Shown: positions 53,352-62,427, counted from the stretch's first letter. The stretch is DNA of 64,000 nucleotides from RGIG3701 sp031553595 (GCA_031553595.1 JAVBLI010000008.1:62001-126000); one strand, 5' to 3'. Made by a program: numbers and translations. Notes: generated by a model from the letters alone, not told the origin.

Positions 53352-54419
53352 ATGTATTCCGACGTGACGAATCAGAACGTCATTCGTGTACCGAAAGACA
53401 CCCACACGCTGCCGGAAGCGTACATCATGGCCTCCGCGGGCGGCACGATCCTGCTGGCCCCGGGCACGTACACGCTCAAAAATCCCCTGCTGATTTCAAA
53501 AAACGTTACGATCGCCGGCGAAACCGGGAATCCGGCGGACGTTACCGTGGTGGGGGAGAAGGCCGAGGTGTTTATTTTAATCGCCGATGCGGAATTAGTC
53601 GGCCTGACCATCCGCAATTCCGTCCGGTATCCCGCCATCTCCGTCACCTCCGCCCGCCCCGTCATCCGTGACTGCGATATTTCCTCCGCGGAGCATGAAG
53701 GCGTGCTCATTTCCCGGGAATACGCGGATCCGACGCTCGAAAATTGCCGGATTCACGCCTGTGGCCACGCCGGTATCCGGGTGCGTCAGGGCGGTCGCGG
53801 GCTGGTGGTGCGAAGTGCGATTTTCGAAAACGGCCATGCCGGGCTGCAAATCAGCGATGAAGGCAGCCACCTGACGCTGAACCAGTGCACGATTTTCGAC
53901 GGTCGCCAGGGCGGAATTTTCGTTTATGACGGCGCGAAGTGCACGGTACTCGACAGCGGCATTTACGGCAACGAATTCGACGGAATCGCGGTCACGGACC
54001 CCGGCAGCAGCGTTTCCGCCAAGCTCTGCACAATTTATAAAGGTCAGCGAAACGGGATTTTCGTCAGCGAGGCCGCCGTGGGCGCCTTCAGCCAGTGTGA
54101 AATTTACGAAAATCAGGAGGCCGGCGTGAGCGTTTCGTACTCCGGGAACCCGAAATTCACGAAATGCCGCATTTCCGGCGGCCGCGCGGCGGGGGTTTTC
54201 GTCAGTTCCGGCGGAAAGGGAAGCTTCATCGAGTGCGAAATTTGCGAAAATACCGGCACCGGAGTCAGCATCCATTATTCCGGCGAGCCGACGGTCGAAA
54301 AATGCCATATTCATCACAATAAACGGTACGGAATCCACACCAAAGACGGCGGAAAAGGCGTTTTTCTGGAGAATTGCGTGGAAAAAAACGCCGCCGGGGA
54401 CGAATTTTTTGAGGAGTAA
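53352..54419 (+). CDS. Right-handed parallel beta-helix protein
   Basis: 355 residues, no signal peptide. Starts with a pectate-lyase-like cap (LPEAYIMASAGGTILLAPGTYTL), then about eleven beta-helix coils of about 23 residues with the pattern C.I....G.GV.V...G (PTLENCRIHACGHAGIRV, TKCRISGGRAAGVFVSSGG). Such cytoplasmic beta-helix proteins with poly-coil NosD/CASH-like repeats occur widely in planctomycetes; no catalytic residues recognised. GGGG lies 9 bases before the ATG. Six bases separate it from the UPF0173 gene, so the two form an operon. Confidence 0.8.
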   Translation: MYSDVTNQNVIRVPKDTHTLPEAYIMASAGGTILLAPGTYTLKNPLLISKNVTIAGETGNPADVTVVGEKAEVFILIADAELVGLTIRNSVRYPAISVTSARPVIRDCDISSAEHEGVLISREYADPTLENCRIHACGHAGIRVRQGGRGLVVRSAIFENGHAGLQISDEGSHLTLNQCTIFDGRQGGIFVYDGAKCTVLDSGIYGNEFDGIAVTDPGSSVSAKLCTIYKGQRNGIFVSEAAVGAFSQCEIYENQEAGVSVSYSGNPKFTKCRISGGRAAGVFVSSGGKGSFIECEICENTGTGVSIHYSGEPTVEKCHIHHNKRYGIHTKDGGKGVFLENCVEKNAAGDEFFEE

Positions 54420-54425
54420 AGAACA

Positions 54426-55145
54426 ATGACACGACAGACGCAGGACTGGTCTTTACAATGGCTTTCGCATAACGCCTGGCTGCTGCGGTACGGGGAAACG
54501 CGAATTCTGGTGGATCCGTTCCTGACGGGGAACCCAAAAGCCCCGGTGACCGCCGCGGAGGTGAAGGCCGATTTCATTCTCGTTTCCCATGGCCACGCCG
54601 ATCATCTGGGAGACGCCGTGCAAATCGCGGAACGTACCGGCGCAACCGTCGTGGCGGTGGCCGAAATCGTGACCTGGCTGCACGGAAAAGGCGTGAAAAA
54701 AACGGTGCCCATGAACATCGGCGGCGGGGTGAATCTGTCTTTCGGGCGCGTGGAGATAACGCAGGCCGTGCATTCCTCCACGCTTCCGGACGGGGCATCG
54801 GGCGGCGTGCCCTGCGGTTTCCTGCTTACGCTCACGTCCGGCGACACGCTCTATTTCGCCTGCGACACCGCTTTTTATTCCGACATGGCCCTGCTGGCGA
54901 AGAAAAACGTGCTGCTGGCCGTGCTGCCCGTGGGCGACGTTTTTACCATGGGCCCGGAAACCTCCCTGGAGGCCGTGCGGGCGATTCAGCCGAAAGCCGT
55001 CATTCCATGCCATTTCGACACATGGTCGCCGATTGCGCAAAACCTCACCGCGTGGCGTCAGCAGGTGGCCGTCCTGGGCGCCGAACCGGTAATTCTGAAG
55101 CCGGGCGAGGAAATCACGCGGAAATCGCTTCTCACGCAGCGGTAA
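54426..55145 (+). CDS. UPF0173 metal-dependent hydrolase (metallo-beta-lactamase fold)
   Basis: 239 residues, normal length. Metal-binding HxHxDH motif in VSHGHADHLGDA; start LQWLSHNAWLL and DPFLTGNP are family-typical, as are YFACDTAFYSDM and IPCHFDTW. Cytoplasmic hydrolase of unknown substrate. It begins 6 bp after the beta-helix gene and should share its promoter. Confidence 0.9.
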   Translation: MTRQTQDWSLQWLSHNAWLLRYGETRILVDPFLTGNPKAPVTAAEVKADFILVSHGHADHLGDAVQIAERTGATVVAVAEIVTWLHGKGVKKTVPMNIGGGVNLSFGRVEITQAVHSSTLPDGASGGVPCGFLLTLTSGDTLYFACDTAFYSDMALLAKKNVLLAVLPVGDVFTMGPETSLEAVRAIQPKAVIPCHFDTWSPIAQNLTAWRQQVAVLGAEPVILKPGEEITRKSLLTQR

Positions 55146-55162
55146 TCAGGTTCATGTATCCG

Positions 55163-55284
55163 CAAGAACAGCAGCCGAGAGCGAAGCGTTAGCGCAGAGG
55201 CAGGATCGAAGTGGGAAAAATTTCGACGACTCCATTCAGTCTCTGTGCGTCACTGCGTCCGCTGCGCTCCCGGCTGCTGTTCTT
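55163..55284. repeat. Long-palindrome repeat, copy 5
   Basis: Ends CAAGAACAGCAGCCGAGAGCG / CGCTCCCGGCTGCTGTTCTT with inner CGAAGTGGG and diverged right half. Between the UPF0173 gene and the kinase gene. Confidence 0.8.
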
Positions 55285-55337
55285 ATGAAAAAATTAATTG
55301 GATGGGTGCTCTAAAGGGATATTTTTCCAAAAACCGC

Positions 55338-55366
55338 TTGCGTTTTGGGCGTTCTGATGTTAAAAT
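55338..55366 (+). promoter_or_regulatory. Promoter of the kinase gene
   Basis: TTGCGT (55338-55343), 17 bases, TAAAAT (55361-55366). Confidence 0.55.
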
Positions 55367-55434
55367 AAAGAAACGTATTATTTTCTTTATTTTTTCCTAC
55401 TCCATTTAAATAAAAAACACGCAAGAGAGGCGAA

Positions 55435-56889
55435 ATGGCACCCACAGCCGAACAGTTAGGCGTCCGGGCGGTGCAGATCGGGCTGATTTCCGAGCGCGAT
55501 TTGCAGAAAGCCTGGGCGGAAATCGGAACCAAAAACGTCCCGCTGGAAGAATTCACGAATCTGCTGATTCGCCGCGAGCTGCTGACGAATTATCAGGTCG
55601 AGCGGCTTTCGGAAGGCCGGACGACGGGGTTTTTCTTCGGGGATTATAAGGCACTTTACCTCGTCGGGCGTGGAACGTTCGCGCGGGTGTACCGGGCCGT
55701 GCACCGCCAGACCGGCGAGGTGGTGGCCATTAAAGTCCTCCGCACAAAGTACAGCGAAAGCCAGGATTCTTACAGCCAGTTCCAGCGCGAGGGCGAGCTG
55801 GGCAAAATGCTCAATCATCCGAACATCATCAGAATCAAAGAAGTGTACTCGAAAGGCAAGATGCACTTCATGGCGATGGAGTTCATCGAAGGGCAAAGTT
55901 TGGCGGACTTCGTGCGAATCCGCGGCCGAGTGCCGTATGAAGAGGCGGTGGCGATCATGAAAGACATCACCGCCGGGCTTCAGTACGCGTTCGAGCACGG
56001 GCTGACCCACCGCGACCTGAAGCTGACGAACGTGATGATCACCAGCCGGGGGACGGCGAAGCTGGCCGACTTCGGCTTGGCGCAAGTCGATCAAAATCTG
56101 CAACTGGATGACATGCTGATCGAAATCCCGAACCCCAGGACGCTGGATTACGCGGGCCTGGAGAACGCCACGGGCGTGAAGAAAGACGACACCCGCAGCG
56201 ATATTTACTTCGCGGGCTGCATGTTTTATCACATGCTCAGCGGGGAGTCGCCGCTGCTGGAGACGAAAGACCGCATTCAGCGGATGAGCAAAAAGCGTTT
56301 CCAGGAGGCGCAACTGATTCAGAACAAAATGCCGCAATTGCCGCTGGCGATCGCGATGGTGGTGAACAAGGCCATGTCGCTGGACGTGCACAAGCGATAC
56401 CAAACCCCGGCCGAGTTCCTGCGCGACCTGAAGCTCATCGAGCGGCAGATCCGTGAACATCCGGAGAAAATCCTGGATCAGTCAGTGCTGCTGGGGGATA
56501 AAGGGCTGGTGGATCACTCGGTGATGATCGTCGAGTCGGACGCGAAATTGCAGGAGGTGCTCCGCGATTCGTTCCGGAAGGTGGGGTTCCGCGTGCTGAT
56601 GACTTCTGACCCGGCCAGGGCCATCGACCGCTTTTACGATAACCGGGAAGTGGCCGACTGCCTGATGATCAACGCGCAAAACATCGGCGAGGCGGCGATC
56701 GCGGCCTTTAACCAGATCCCGGAGCTGGATCACGGAACGTGGAAGCTGCCTGCCTTCCTGCTGCTGGCCAAGAACCAGAAAATGTGGCACGAACAGGTTC
56801 ACCAGGACGAATTCCGGGTGATCATCCAGATGCCCGTGACGATGAAACAGTTGACGGTGATAATGACGCAGGTGCTGGCGAAAAAATAG
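55435..56889 (+). CDS. Ser/Thr protein kinase with a C-terminal pseudo-receiver domain
   Basis: 484 residues. Residues 1-62 are a small helical domain. The kinase spans about 70-340 with all key residues: glycine loop GRGTFARV (78-85), Lys100 in VVAIKVL, HRDLKLTN (192-199) and DFG (212-214), so it should be active. No membrane helix. Residues about 365-480 look like a response-regulator receiver (VMIVESDAKLQEVLRDSFRKVGF) but the expected phospho-acceptor strand reads CLMINAQN, with Asn in place of Asp, so it probably cannot be phosphorylated in the usual way. First gene of the 55435-60582 run. Ribosome region GAGAGGCGAA precedes the ATG. Confidence 0.85.
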   Translation: MAPTAEQLGVRAVQIGLISERDLQKAWAEIGTKNVPLEEFTNLLIRRELLTNYQVERLSEGRTTGFFFGDYKALYLVGRGTFARVYRAVHRQTGEVVAIKVLRTKYSESQDSYSQFQREGELGKMLNHPNIIRIKEVYSKGKMHFMAMEFIEGQSLADFVRIRGRVPYEEAVAIMKDITAGLQYAFEHGLTHRDLKLTNVMITSRGTAKLADFGLAQVDQNLQLDDMLIEIPNPRTLDYAGLENATGVKKDDTRSDIYFAGCMFYHMLSGESPLLETKDRIQRMSKKRFQEAQLIQNKMPQLPLAIAMVVNKAMSLDVHKRYQTPAEFLRDLKLIERQIREHPEKILDQSVLLGDKGLVDHSVMIVESDAKLQEVLRDSFRKVGFRVLMTSDPARAIDRFYDNREVADCLMINAQNIGEAAIAAFNQIPELDHGTWKLPAFLLLAKNQKMWHEQVHQDEFRVIIQMPVTMKQLTVIMTQVLAKK

Positions 56890-56943
56890 CCGCAAGCTGC
56901 CCGTTCATACGTAAAATAATACATGGTGGGAATCTTATCCCGT

Positions 56944-56978
56944 AAGCTTATGGTTTAAAGCTTTCAGCTTATGGCCTT
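56944..56978. repeat. Heptamer array upstream of the GspE/PilB-like gene
   Basis: Units AAGCTTA, TGGTTTA, AAGCTTT, CAGCTTA, TGGCCTT. A lone AAGCTGC at 56894-56900 may be the remnant of a left arm. Ends 14 bp before the start codon of the next gene. Confidence 0.6.
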
Positions 56979-56991
56979 TTGGGGAAATTTT

Positions 56992-59076
56992 ATGAATCGC
57001 TTTTTTATATTCGTGCTCGTGTTTTTCCTGGCGCTGGGTGGGGGATTTGCCGGGCCTTTTGTTTCTTTTTCGTGGACGGGCCCGAGTGCGGTTTCGGCGC
57101 AGGACGCGGCAGATGAAGACGCTGACGAGGCGGACGCCGACGAAGAAGAAGATGGAGAGGAAGACCCAGAAGAGGAAGATGCGGGCGCGGCAAGTGCGGC
57201 CGAGGGGGGGACGAAGAAGGCCGCCGAAAGCGAAGAAGTCGCGCCGGCTGCGCCCGCCGAGAACGCCGGCGCCGGGTTTACGTCGAAGGATTTCGGTAAA
57301 GGCGGGTACATTTCCATCTGGAAAATCCTGCTGGCGATCATTCTTTATCTCTGCTGGGTGTTCACCACGGACTGGCTCAGCAGCGACTGCCAGGAGCACA
57401 AGCTGGGCGTCGCGCAGTGGGTGCCGATCGTGTATGGCTCTTTCCTCGCCGGGCTGCTGTTTTTCATACTCATTCCGTATTTCTGGGTGGGCTTTTTCCT
57501 GCTGCTGGCTGCGTACCTCGCCCCGATGATCGTGTACATTCTGAAGCGAAACGCTGTGGTGTCTGACGGGGAAAAAGTGATGACGCCGGCCCATCTGCGT
57601 TACCTGGCCGCCACGAACATGGACCGTTTCGGCGTGAAAATGGAGGCCGTGGCCAAAGACGTACATACCACGGGCCCACCGATCGTGCTCAATCCTTATG
57701 GCGGAACGAAAACGGAAAACGAGCAGCGGCGCATCGCCGCCCGGGCACATGAAGGCTTCCGCGACGCGCGGCAACTGCTGGCCGACGGCCTGATGCAGGA
57801 CGCGGAAGTCATCATCATGGACTTCGCGCAGAGCGGTGTGACGATTCGATACATGGTGGACGGCGCGTGGCACAACGCCCCGGCCATCGAGCGCGAAAAG
57901 GCCGACCCGGCGCTGGAATCCCTGAAAATCCTCTGCGGCCTGGACCCAGCCGACCGGCGTAATAAGCAGGAAGGTCGGTTCAAGGCGACCTTCGAGTATA
58001 AATACACCTTCCCCGAAGACCGCCTGAAAATGAAGAAGATTCAGGATGAGCTGGAGCGCGTGCCGGAAGATGATGTGGTGAAGGAGAAAGATCTCCAGCG
58101 GCAATTGCAGGTCGCGAAAGAAACGAGGCGGCCGCCGGAAACGCGGACGAAAGACGTGACGCCGAAATTCGTGTCCCAGGGCACGCAGACCGGCGAGCGC
58201 GTGCTGGTGCAGTTCGAGACGGAAAAAACGGTGTTCCGCCAGCCGGAAGAGCTGGGCATGCGAGATAAAACGCGCGACGATGTGCTGGCGCAGCTCGGCC
58301 GGGATAAAGGGCTTTTCATCTTCGCTGCCCCCCCCGCCAGCGGCATGCGAACCACGATGACCGTCATGCTCGGCAAGACGGACCGTTATTGCCGGGAATT
58401 CGTCGCCATCGACGACGGCGTGCACAAATACGAGGACGTGGAGAACGTGCCCGTGGAAACCTGTTCCGCGAAAACCGGCGACCAGTGGCGCCAATACCTG
58501 CGGAACGTATACCTGAAGGAGCCGAACGTGATCGTCATGCGGGACATCGCGTTTCCGGACATCCTGGATTCCTTCTTTGAGGAGTTGCGTACCGATAATC
58601 GGATGATGATCACCTCCGTGCGTGCCAAAGACGGCGCGGAGGCGCTGCTGCGAATGATGATGACGAAATGCAATCAGAAGCAGTTCGCGGAAAACGTGAA
58701 CGCCGTCCTCACCCAGCGGTTGGTGCGCCGCCTGTGCGACCACTGTAAAGAGCCGTTCCAGCCCGCGCCGCAGGTGCTTACGCAGCTTGGCTTCCCGGCC
58801 GACCGGCAAGTCACATTTTACCGCCCGCCGCAGGATGTGGAGGAAGGTAAGGAGTGTCCGGAATGCCGGGCCATCGGATATCGCGGACGCACCGCCCTGT
58901 TCGAATTAAGCGTGGTCGGCGAAACCACACGAAAAATCCTCGCCACGCAGCCGAAACTCGACCTCGTGCGAAAAGCCCTGAAAAAGGACGGAAACCGCAC
59001 GATGATGGAAGAGGGCCTGCTGCTGGTGGCAAAAGGCGTCACCTCGCTGCAAGAGCTGAAGCGGGCGCTGGAATGA
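56992..59076 (+). CDS. Membrane-anchored GspE/PilB-family protein with degenerate ATPase motifs
   Basis: 694 residues. Signal-like helix 1-23, a very acidic stretch (about 40-65), then two or three membrane helices at about 105-185. The rest follows the GspE/PilB secretion ATPase plan, including QRLVRRLCDHC...CPEC (zinc-binding Cys pairs) and the GYRGRTALFEL end. The catalytic motifs are altered: the P-loop reads APPASGMRTT (Arg453 for Lys, Met for Gly), the Asp box IDDGVH, Walker B VIVMRDIAF without Glu, and the His box SVRAKD without His. So it is probably a pseudo-ATPase or structural platform subunit tied to the membrane, perhaps for pseudopilin export. ATG at 56992 chosen because the leader begins there and GGGG precedes it. 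Confidence 0.75.
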   Translation: MNRFFIFVLVFFLALGGGFAGPFVSFSWTGPSAVSAQDAADEDADEADADEEEDGEEDPEEEDAGAASAAEGGTKKAAESEEVAPAAPAENAGAGFTSKDFGKGGYISIWKILLAIILYLCWVFTTDWLSSDCQEHKLGVAQWVPIVYGSFLAGLLFFILIPYFWVGFFLLLAAYLAPMIVYILKRNAVVSDGEKVMTPAHLRYLAATNMDRFGVKMEAVAKDVHTTGPPIVLNPYGGTKTENEQRRIAARAHEGFRDARQLLADGLMQDAEVIIMDFAQSGVTIRYMVDGAWHNAPAIEREKADPALESLKILCGLDPADRRNKQEGRFKATFEYKYTFPEDRLKMKKIQDELERVPEDDVVKEKDLQRQLQVAKETRRPPETRTKDVTPKFVSQGTQTGERVLVQFETEKTVFRQPEELGMRDKTRDDVLAQLGRDKGLFIFAAPPASGMRTTMTVMLGKTDRYCREFVAIDDGVHKYEDVENVPVETCSAKTGDQWRQYLRNVYLKEPNVIVMRDIAFPDILDSFFEELRTDNRMMITSVRAKDGAEALLRMMMTKCNQKQFAENVNAVLTQRLVRRLCDHCKEPFQPAPQVLTQLGFPADRQVTFYRPPQDVEEGKECPECRAIGYRGRTALFELSVVGETTRKILATQPKLDLVRKALKKDGNRTMMEEGLLLVAKGVTSLQELKRALE

Positions 59077-59078
59077 AA

Positions 59079-59191
59079 TGGTTAGTTGTTAATGGTGAGT
59101 GGTTAATTGAGGTTCACCATTAATAATATATGTTCATCTGAAAGGCTTCGTGCCACAAAATAATTAACCATTTACCATTAACAATTAACCA
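59079..59191. repeat. Inverted heptamer arrays between the GspE-like and CvpA-like genes
   Basis: Left: TGGTTAG, TTGTTAA, TGGTGAG, TGGTTAA (59079-59106). Right: TTAACCA, TTTACCA, TTAACAA, TTAACCA (59164-59191). The 28-bp arms are near reverse complements; the left arm starts 3 bp after the stop codon and the right ends 12 bp before the next start. Confidence 0.85.
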
Positions 59192-59202
59192 TTTTTATTG
59201 CC

Positions 59203-59844
59203 ATGCTCATATTTTTTTTGATCGTTATCTTCCTGGCGGTGTTCGGGTGCACGATGATGGACAGTCTGTGGGGGAATACGCTGCGGCTGGTGAACCTCAT
59301 CTTTTCCGCGACCATCGCCACGACGTTCGGCGAGCCCGTGGCGGCGTATCTGGAGAACCTGTCCCTGTCGCCGTACTTCTTTTATAATTTCATCGGCGTC
59401 TGGTTCGTTTTCGTGCTGGCGTACGCGTTTTTCCGTTTCGCCACGCAGCAGTTAAGCCGGGTGAATGTGAAATTCGACCCGCGCGTCAACAAATACGGCG
59501 GGAAAGCCGTGGCGGCGCTGACAGCCTGGGTTTTCGTGTGTTTCGCGCTGTTTACCATGCACCAGGCGCCGCTGGGCGAGAAATTCATGTTCGGCGGGTT
59601 CACGCCGCAGGACCGGATGTTCTTCGGGCTGGCGCCGGATCGCCAGTGGCACGATTACATGTGCTGGGTCTCGAAGGGCGTGTATTTCCCAGGCGAAGAG
59701 AACGTTTTCGACCCGAAGGATGACTATTATAAGCGGTATGCCGGGTTCCGCAGGTCGATGGAAATGTATGTCAAAAAATATGACAACAAAACCGGCGTGG
59801 GAAGTTTCTCGGAGCTTACGCCGTCGCGGAACAAGCAGAAATAA
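59203..59844 (+). CDS. CvpA-like membrane protein
   Basis: 213 residues. Four hydrophobic helices at about 1-20, 25-45, 60-85 and 105-122 with the CvpA-type arrangement, then a hydrophilic C-terminal tail of about 90 residues with FDPKDDYYKRYAGFR. CvpA proteins of E. coli affect colicin V production and envelope stability; assignment here rests on helix layout and is moderate. No ribosome site is visible, because the heptamer array occupies the upstream region. Confidence 0.6.
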   Translation: MLIFFLIVIFLAVFGCTMMDSLWGNTLRLVNLIFSATIATTFGEPVAAYLENLSLSPYFFYNFIGVWFVFVLAYAFFRFATQQLSRVNVKFDPRVNKYGGKAVAALTAWVFVCFALFTMHQAPLGEKFMFGGFTPQDRMFFGLAPDRQWHDYMCWVSKGVYFPGEENVFDPKDDYYKRYAGFRRSMEMYVKKYDNKTGVGSFSELTPSRNKQK

Positions 59845-59874
59845 GCGCGTCGTTTGGAGGAGACAGGGGTCGCC

Positions 59875-60582
59875 ATGGATTTTTACGAACCGGAAGAGGA
59901 AGAAATCGTCGAATACCGCGCGCTGAGCATTCCGGCACTGGCGGGATGGGTGGTGGGGCTGCTTTCACCGCTGGCACTGGTGCGGCCGCTTTTTTTCGGC
60001 ATTCCGCTGCTGGCCGTGCCGCTGTGCGTGTGGGGACTGATAAATATCGCGCACCGCCCGGCGATTCTTTCCGGCCGAAAACTCGCGCTGTGGGGGCTGG
60101 CGCTTTCGCTGTGTTTCGGGACGGCCGGGGTGATCAATTATGTCTCGTACTCCGCGATGGAGGAACGCAGCGGCCGGATTTTCGCCCAGCAGTGGATGGA
60201 GCTCATGGTGGCGGGGCGGGATAAGGAGGCGTGCCAACTGAACCTCAGCACGTACCAGCGGGTCAGCGGGCGCGGGCTGGAGGTGGGGTTCCGCCAGAAT
60301 CCCATGCTGATCAATCTTTACGAAAACTTCCAGAAAAATTACGTTTACCAAAACATTCTCACCCAGTACCGCGGCGCGACGGTCACGTATATCGGCCTGG
60401 AAAAATCCGAGTACATGAAACGTCGCGTCTCGCACATTTATGAGTTCGAGCTCAGCACCGGGGAAGGGGTGATGCGCACATCCCGCCGCTTTCTCATCCG
60501 CGTGGAGTGTACACAGGTTGACTCGGAAAGCCGGTACGAATGGCTGTGGATGTACACGGCGTTCGCGGACGTGAAAAAATAG
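59875..60582 (+). CDS. Membrane protein of unknown function
   Basis: 235 residues. An acidic N-terminus (DFYEPEEEEIVEY) is followed by three hydrophobic segments at about 18-35, 40-55 and 70-88 in a DUF4190-like layout (GWVVGLLSPLALV, LALWGLALSLCFGTAGV), then a soluble alpha/beta C-terminal domain of about 145 residues. I do not recognise the latter. GGAGGAG precedes; ATG 59875 is preferred over TTG 59854, which overlaps that site. It starts 30 bp after the CvpA-like gene, so the two are probably cotranscribed. Confidence 0.65.
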   Translation: MDFYEPEEEEIVEYRALSIPALAGWVVGLLSPLALVRPLFFGIPLLAVPLCVWGLINIAHRPAILSGRKLALWGLALSLCFGTAGVINYVSYSAMEERSGRIFAQQWMELMVAGRDKEACQLNLSTYQRVSGRGLEVGFRQNPMLINLYENFQKNYVYQNILTQYRGATVTYIGLEKSEYMKRRVSHIYEFELSTGEGVMRTSRRFLIRVECTQVDSESRYEWLWMYTAFADVKK

Positions 60583-60623
60583 AGCCGTTTCACCGTTTCA
60601 CTGGGCAAGAAACAGCCAGCCTA

Positions 60624-60703
60624 AAGAACAGCAGCCAGCAGCGGAGCGGAACGCAGCGACGCGCAGAGGCCGCTTCGCTGCATTCCCAGCTGCTGTTTCT
60701 TAT
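60624..60703. repeat. Long-palindrome repeat, copy 6 (short form)
   Basis: Ends AAGAACAGCAGCCAGCAGCG / CATTCCCAGCTGCTGTTTCTT, about 80 bp: the centre present in other copies is missing. Lies between the 59875-60582 gene and the sulfatase. Confidence 0.75.
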
Positions 60704-60747
60704 GTCCAGACGAATTTCGAAAATGCCGTAAAATCAGGAGGTGCTTG

Positions 60748-62400
60748 ATGCCGGGGATGCGATTTTTCTTGACGTTTTTCGTGTGTTTCGCGCTTTCGCA
60801 GGGGATGACCGCGGCGCGAGCGGATGTGGTGGAAGGTGGTGCGGTGGGGAAAGACGCCCGGCCGAACATCGTGTTTATTTTTACGGACGACCACGCGTAC
60901 CAGGCCATCGGCGCGTACGGCTCGAACCGAAATGAGACGCCGAACATGGATAAACTCGCCCGCGAGGGGATCATGTTCACGAACTGCTGCGTGACGAATT
61001 CCATTTGCGGCCCGAGTCGCGCGGTGGTGCAGACGGGGAAATACTCCCACGTGAACGGGTTCCGCACGAATCATGACCGGTTTAACATGAATCAGCAGAC
61101 GTTCCCGAAACTGCTGCGGGCGGCCGGGTATCAGACGGCGGTCGTCGGGAAGTGGCACCTGGAGTGCGAGGTGCAGGGATACGATTATTCAGAGGTGCTG
61201 ATTGGCCAGGGGCCGTACTTGAACCCCGAGATGATCAAAAACGGGGAAAAGGTGAAGCACGCGGGCCGCACAACGGAAATCATCACGGAGCTTTCGCTGG
61301 AATGGCTCAAAGATCGTGACCCTCAAAAGCCGTTCCTGCTCATGACGCAGCACAAAGCGCCACACCGGAACTGGGAAGCGTATCTCGAGCATTACGAAAA
61401 ATTCCGGGACCGGGAATTTCCGTATCCGGAGACCTTCGACGACGATTACGCAAATCGTGGCACGGCGGCGCTGGAGCAGGACATGACCGTCGCGGAAACG
61501 CTCACGCCGTATGATTTGAAGCTGGTGAAACCGCACGACTGGCCCCGGATGTCGGAAACGCAGCGGGACGAGTGGCTGAAGATGTACGCGGGCAGGCCGG
61601 CGGAGTTTGAGGCCGTGAAGGATGACCCGGCAGCTCTGAAACGCTGGAAATACCAGTGTTACATGAAGGATTACCTCAGTTGCGTAGACGCCGTGGACGC
61701 GGGCATCGGGCGGATGCTGGATTTTCTGGACGCGAACGGCCTGGCCGAAAACACGGTCGTGGTGTACGCCTCCGACCAGGGCTTTTATCTTGGCGAGCAC
61801 GGCTGGTTCGATAAGCGGTTCATGTATGATGAATCGTTCAAAACGCCGCTGCTGGTGCGCTGGCCGGGGCATGCCGAGGCGGGCGGCGTCTGTGCCGAGC
61901 TGGTTTCAAATGTGGATTTCGCGGAAACGTTTCTCGACCTGGCCGGCGTCCCCATCCCGGCGGACATGCAGGGCCGCTCGCTGATGCCGCTTTTGAAGGG
62001 CGAAAAGCCCGCCGACTGGCGCCGCGCGATTTATTACCATTATTACGAATTCCCGGCCGAGCACATGGTCAAAAAACATGAGGGCGTGTACGACGGACGC
62101 TTCAAGCTGATTCATTTTTATGACGACGTGGACGAGTGGGAGTTTTACGATCTGGAGCAGGACCCGCGCGAGATGCGGAATGTGATTTCGTGGCCGGAAT
62201 ACGCCGCCGAGATCGCGCGGATGAAAACAGAGCTGGAGCGTCTGCGGACGGAGCTGGCCGTGCCGCCGCTGGAGGTGAACACGCGGAGTTATCTGTACGA
62301 TCAGGAAATGTACGGCGCCGCGAATGACTGGCTTAAAAGCATCCTTAACCGCACACGAACGGCGGCGGATGCGCGAAAAAAACGCCTGGCCGAGCCGTGA
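60748..62400 (+). CDS. Secreted sulfatase (S1 family)
   Basis: 550 residues. Signal peptide about 1-25. Sulfatase core: RPNIVFIFTDDH with the metal-binding Asp pair (47-48), and the formylglycine site SICGPSR with Cys87 in the C-x-P-S-R motif, which needs maturation by a formylglycine-generating or anaerobic sulfatase-maturing enzyme (none in the window). GKWHLE, SDQGFYLGEHGWFDKRFMY and the C-terminal YDLEQDPREMRN are also family-typical. Acts on sulfated glycans outside the cytoplasm, in line with the hydrolases in the window. AGGAGG 6 bases before ATG 60748 fixes the start. Confidence 0.92.
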   Translation: MPGMRFFLTFFVCFALSQGMTAARADVVEGGAVGKDARPNIVFIFTDDHAYQAIGAYGSNRNETPNMDKLAREGIMFTNCCVTNSICGPSRAVVQTGKYSHVNGFRTNHDRFNMNQQTFPKLLRAAGYQTAVVGKWHLECEVQGYDYSEVLIGQGPYLNPEMIKNGEKVKHAGRTTEIITELSLEWLKDRDPQKPFLLMTQHKAPHRNWEAYLEHYEKFRDREFPYPETFDDDYANRGTAALEQDMTVAETLTPYDLKLVKPHDWPRMSETQRDEWLKMYAGRPAEFEAVKDDPAALKRWKYQCYMKDYLSCVDAVDAGIGRMLDFLDANGLAENTVVVYASDQGFYLGEHGWFDKRFMYDESFKTPLLVRWPGHAEAGGVCAELVSNVDFAETFLDLAGVPIPADMQGRSLMPLLKGEKPADWRRAIYYHYYEFPAEHMVKKHEGVYDGRFKLIHFYDDVDEWEFYDLEQDPREMRNVISWPEYAAEIARMKTELERLRTELAVPPLEVNTRSYLYDQEMYGAANDWLKSILNRTRTAADARKKRLAEP

Positions 62401-62427
62401 CCGAAAGTAACGCGAAATGACAGAGCC

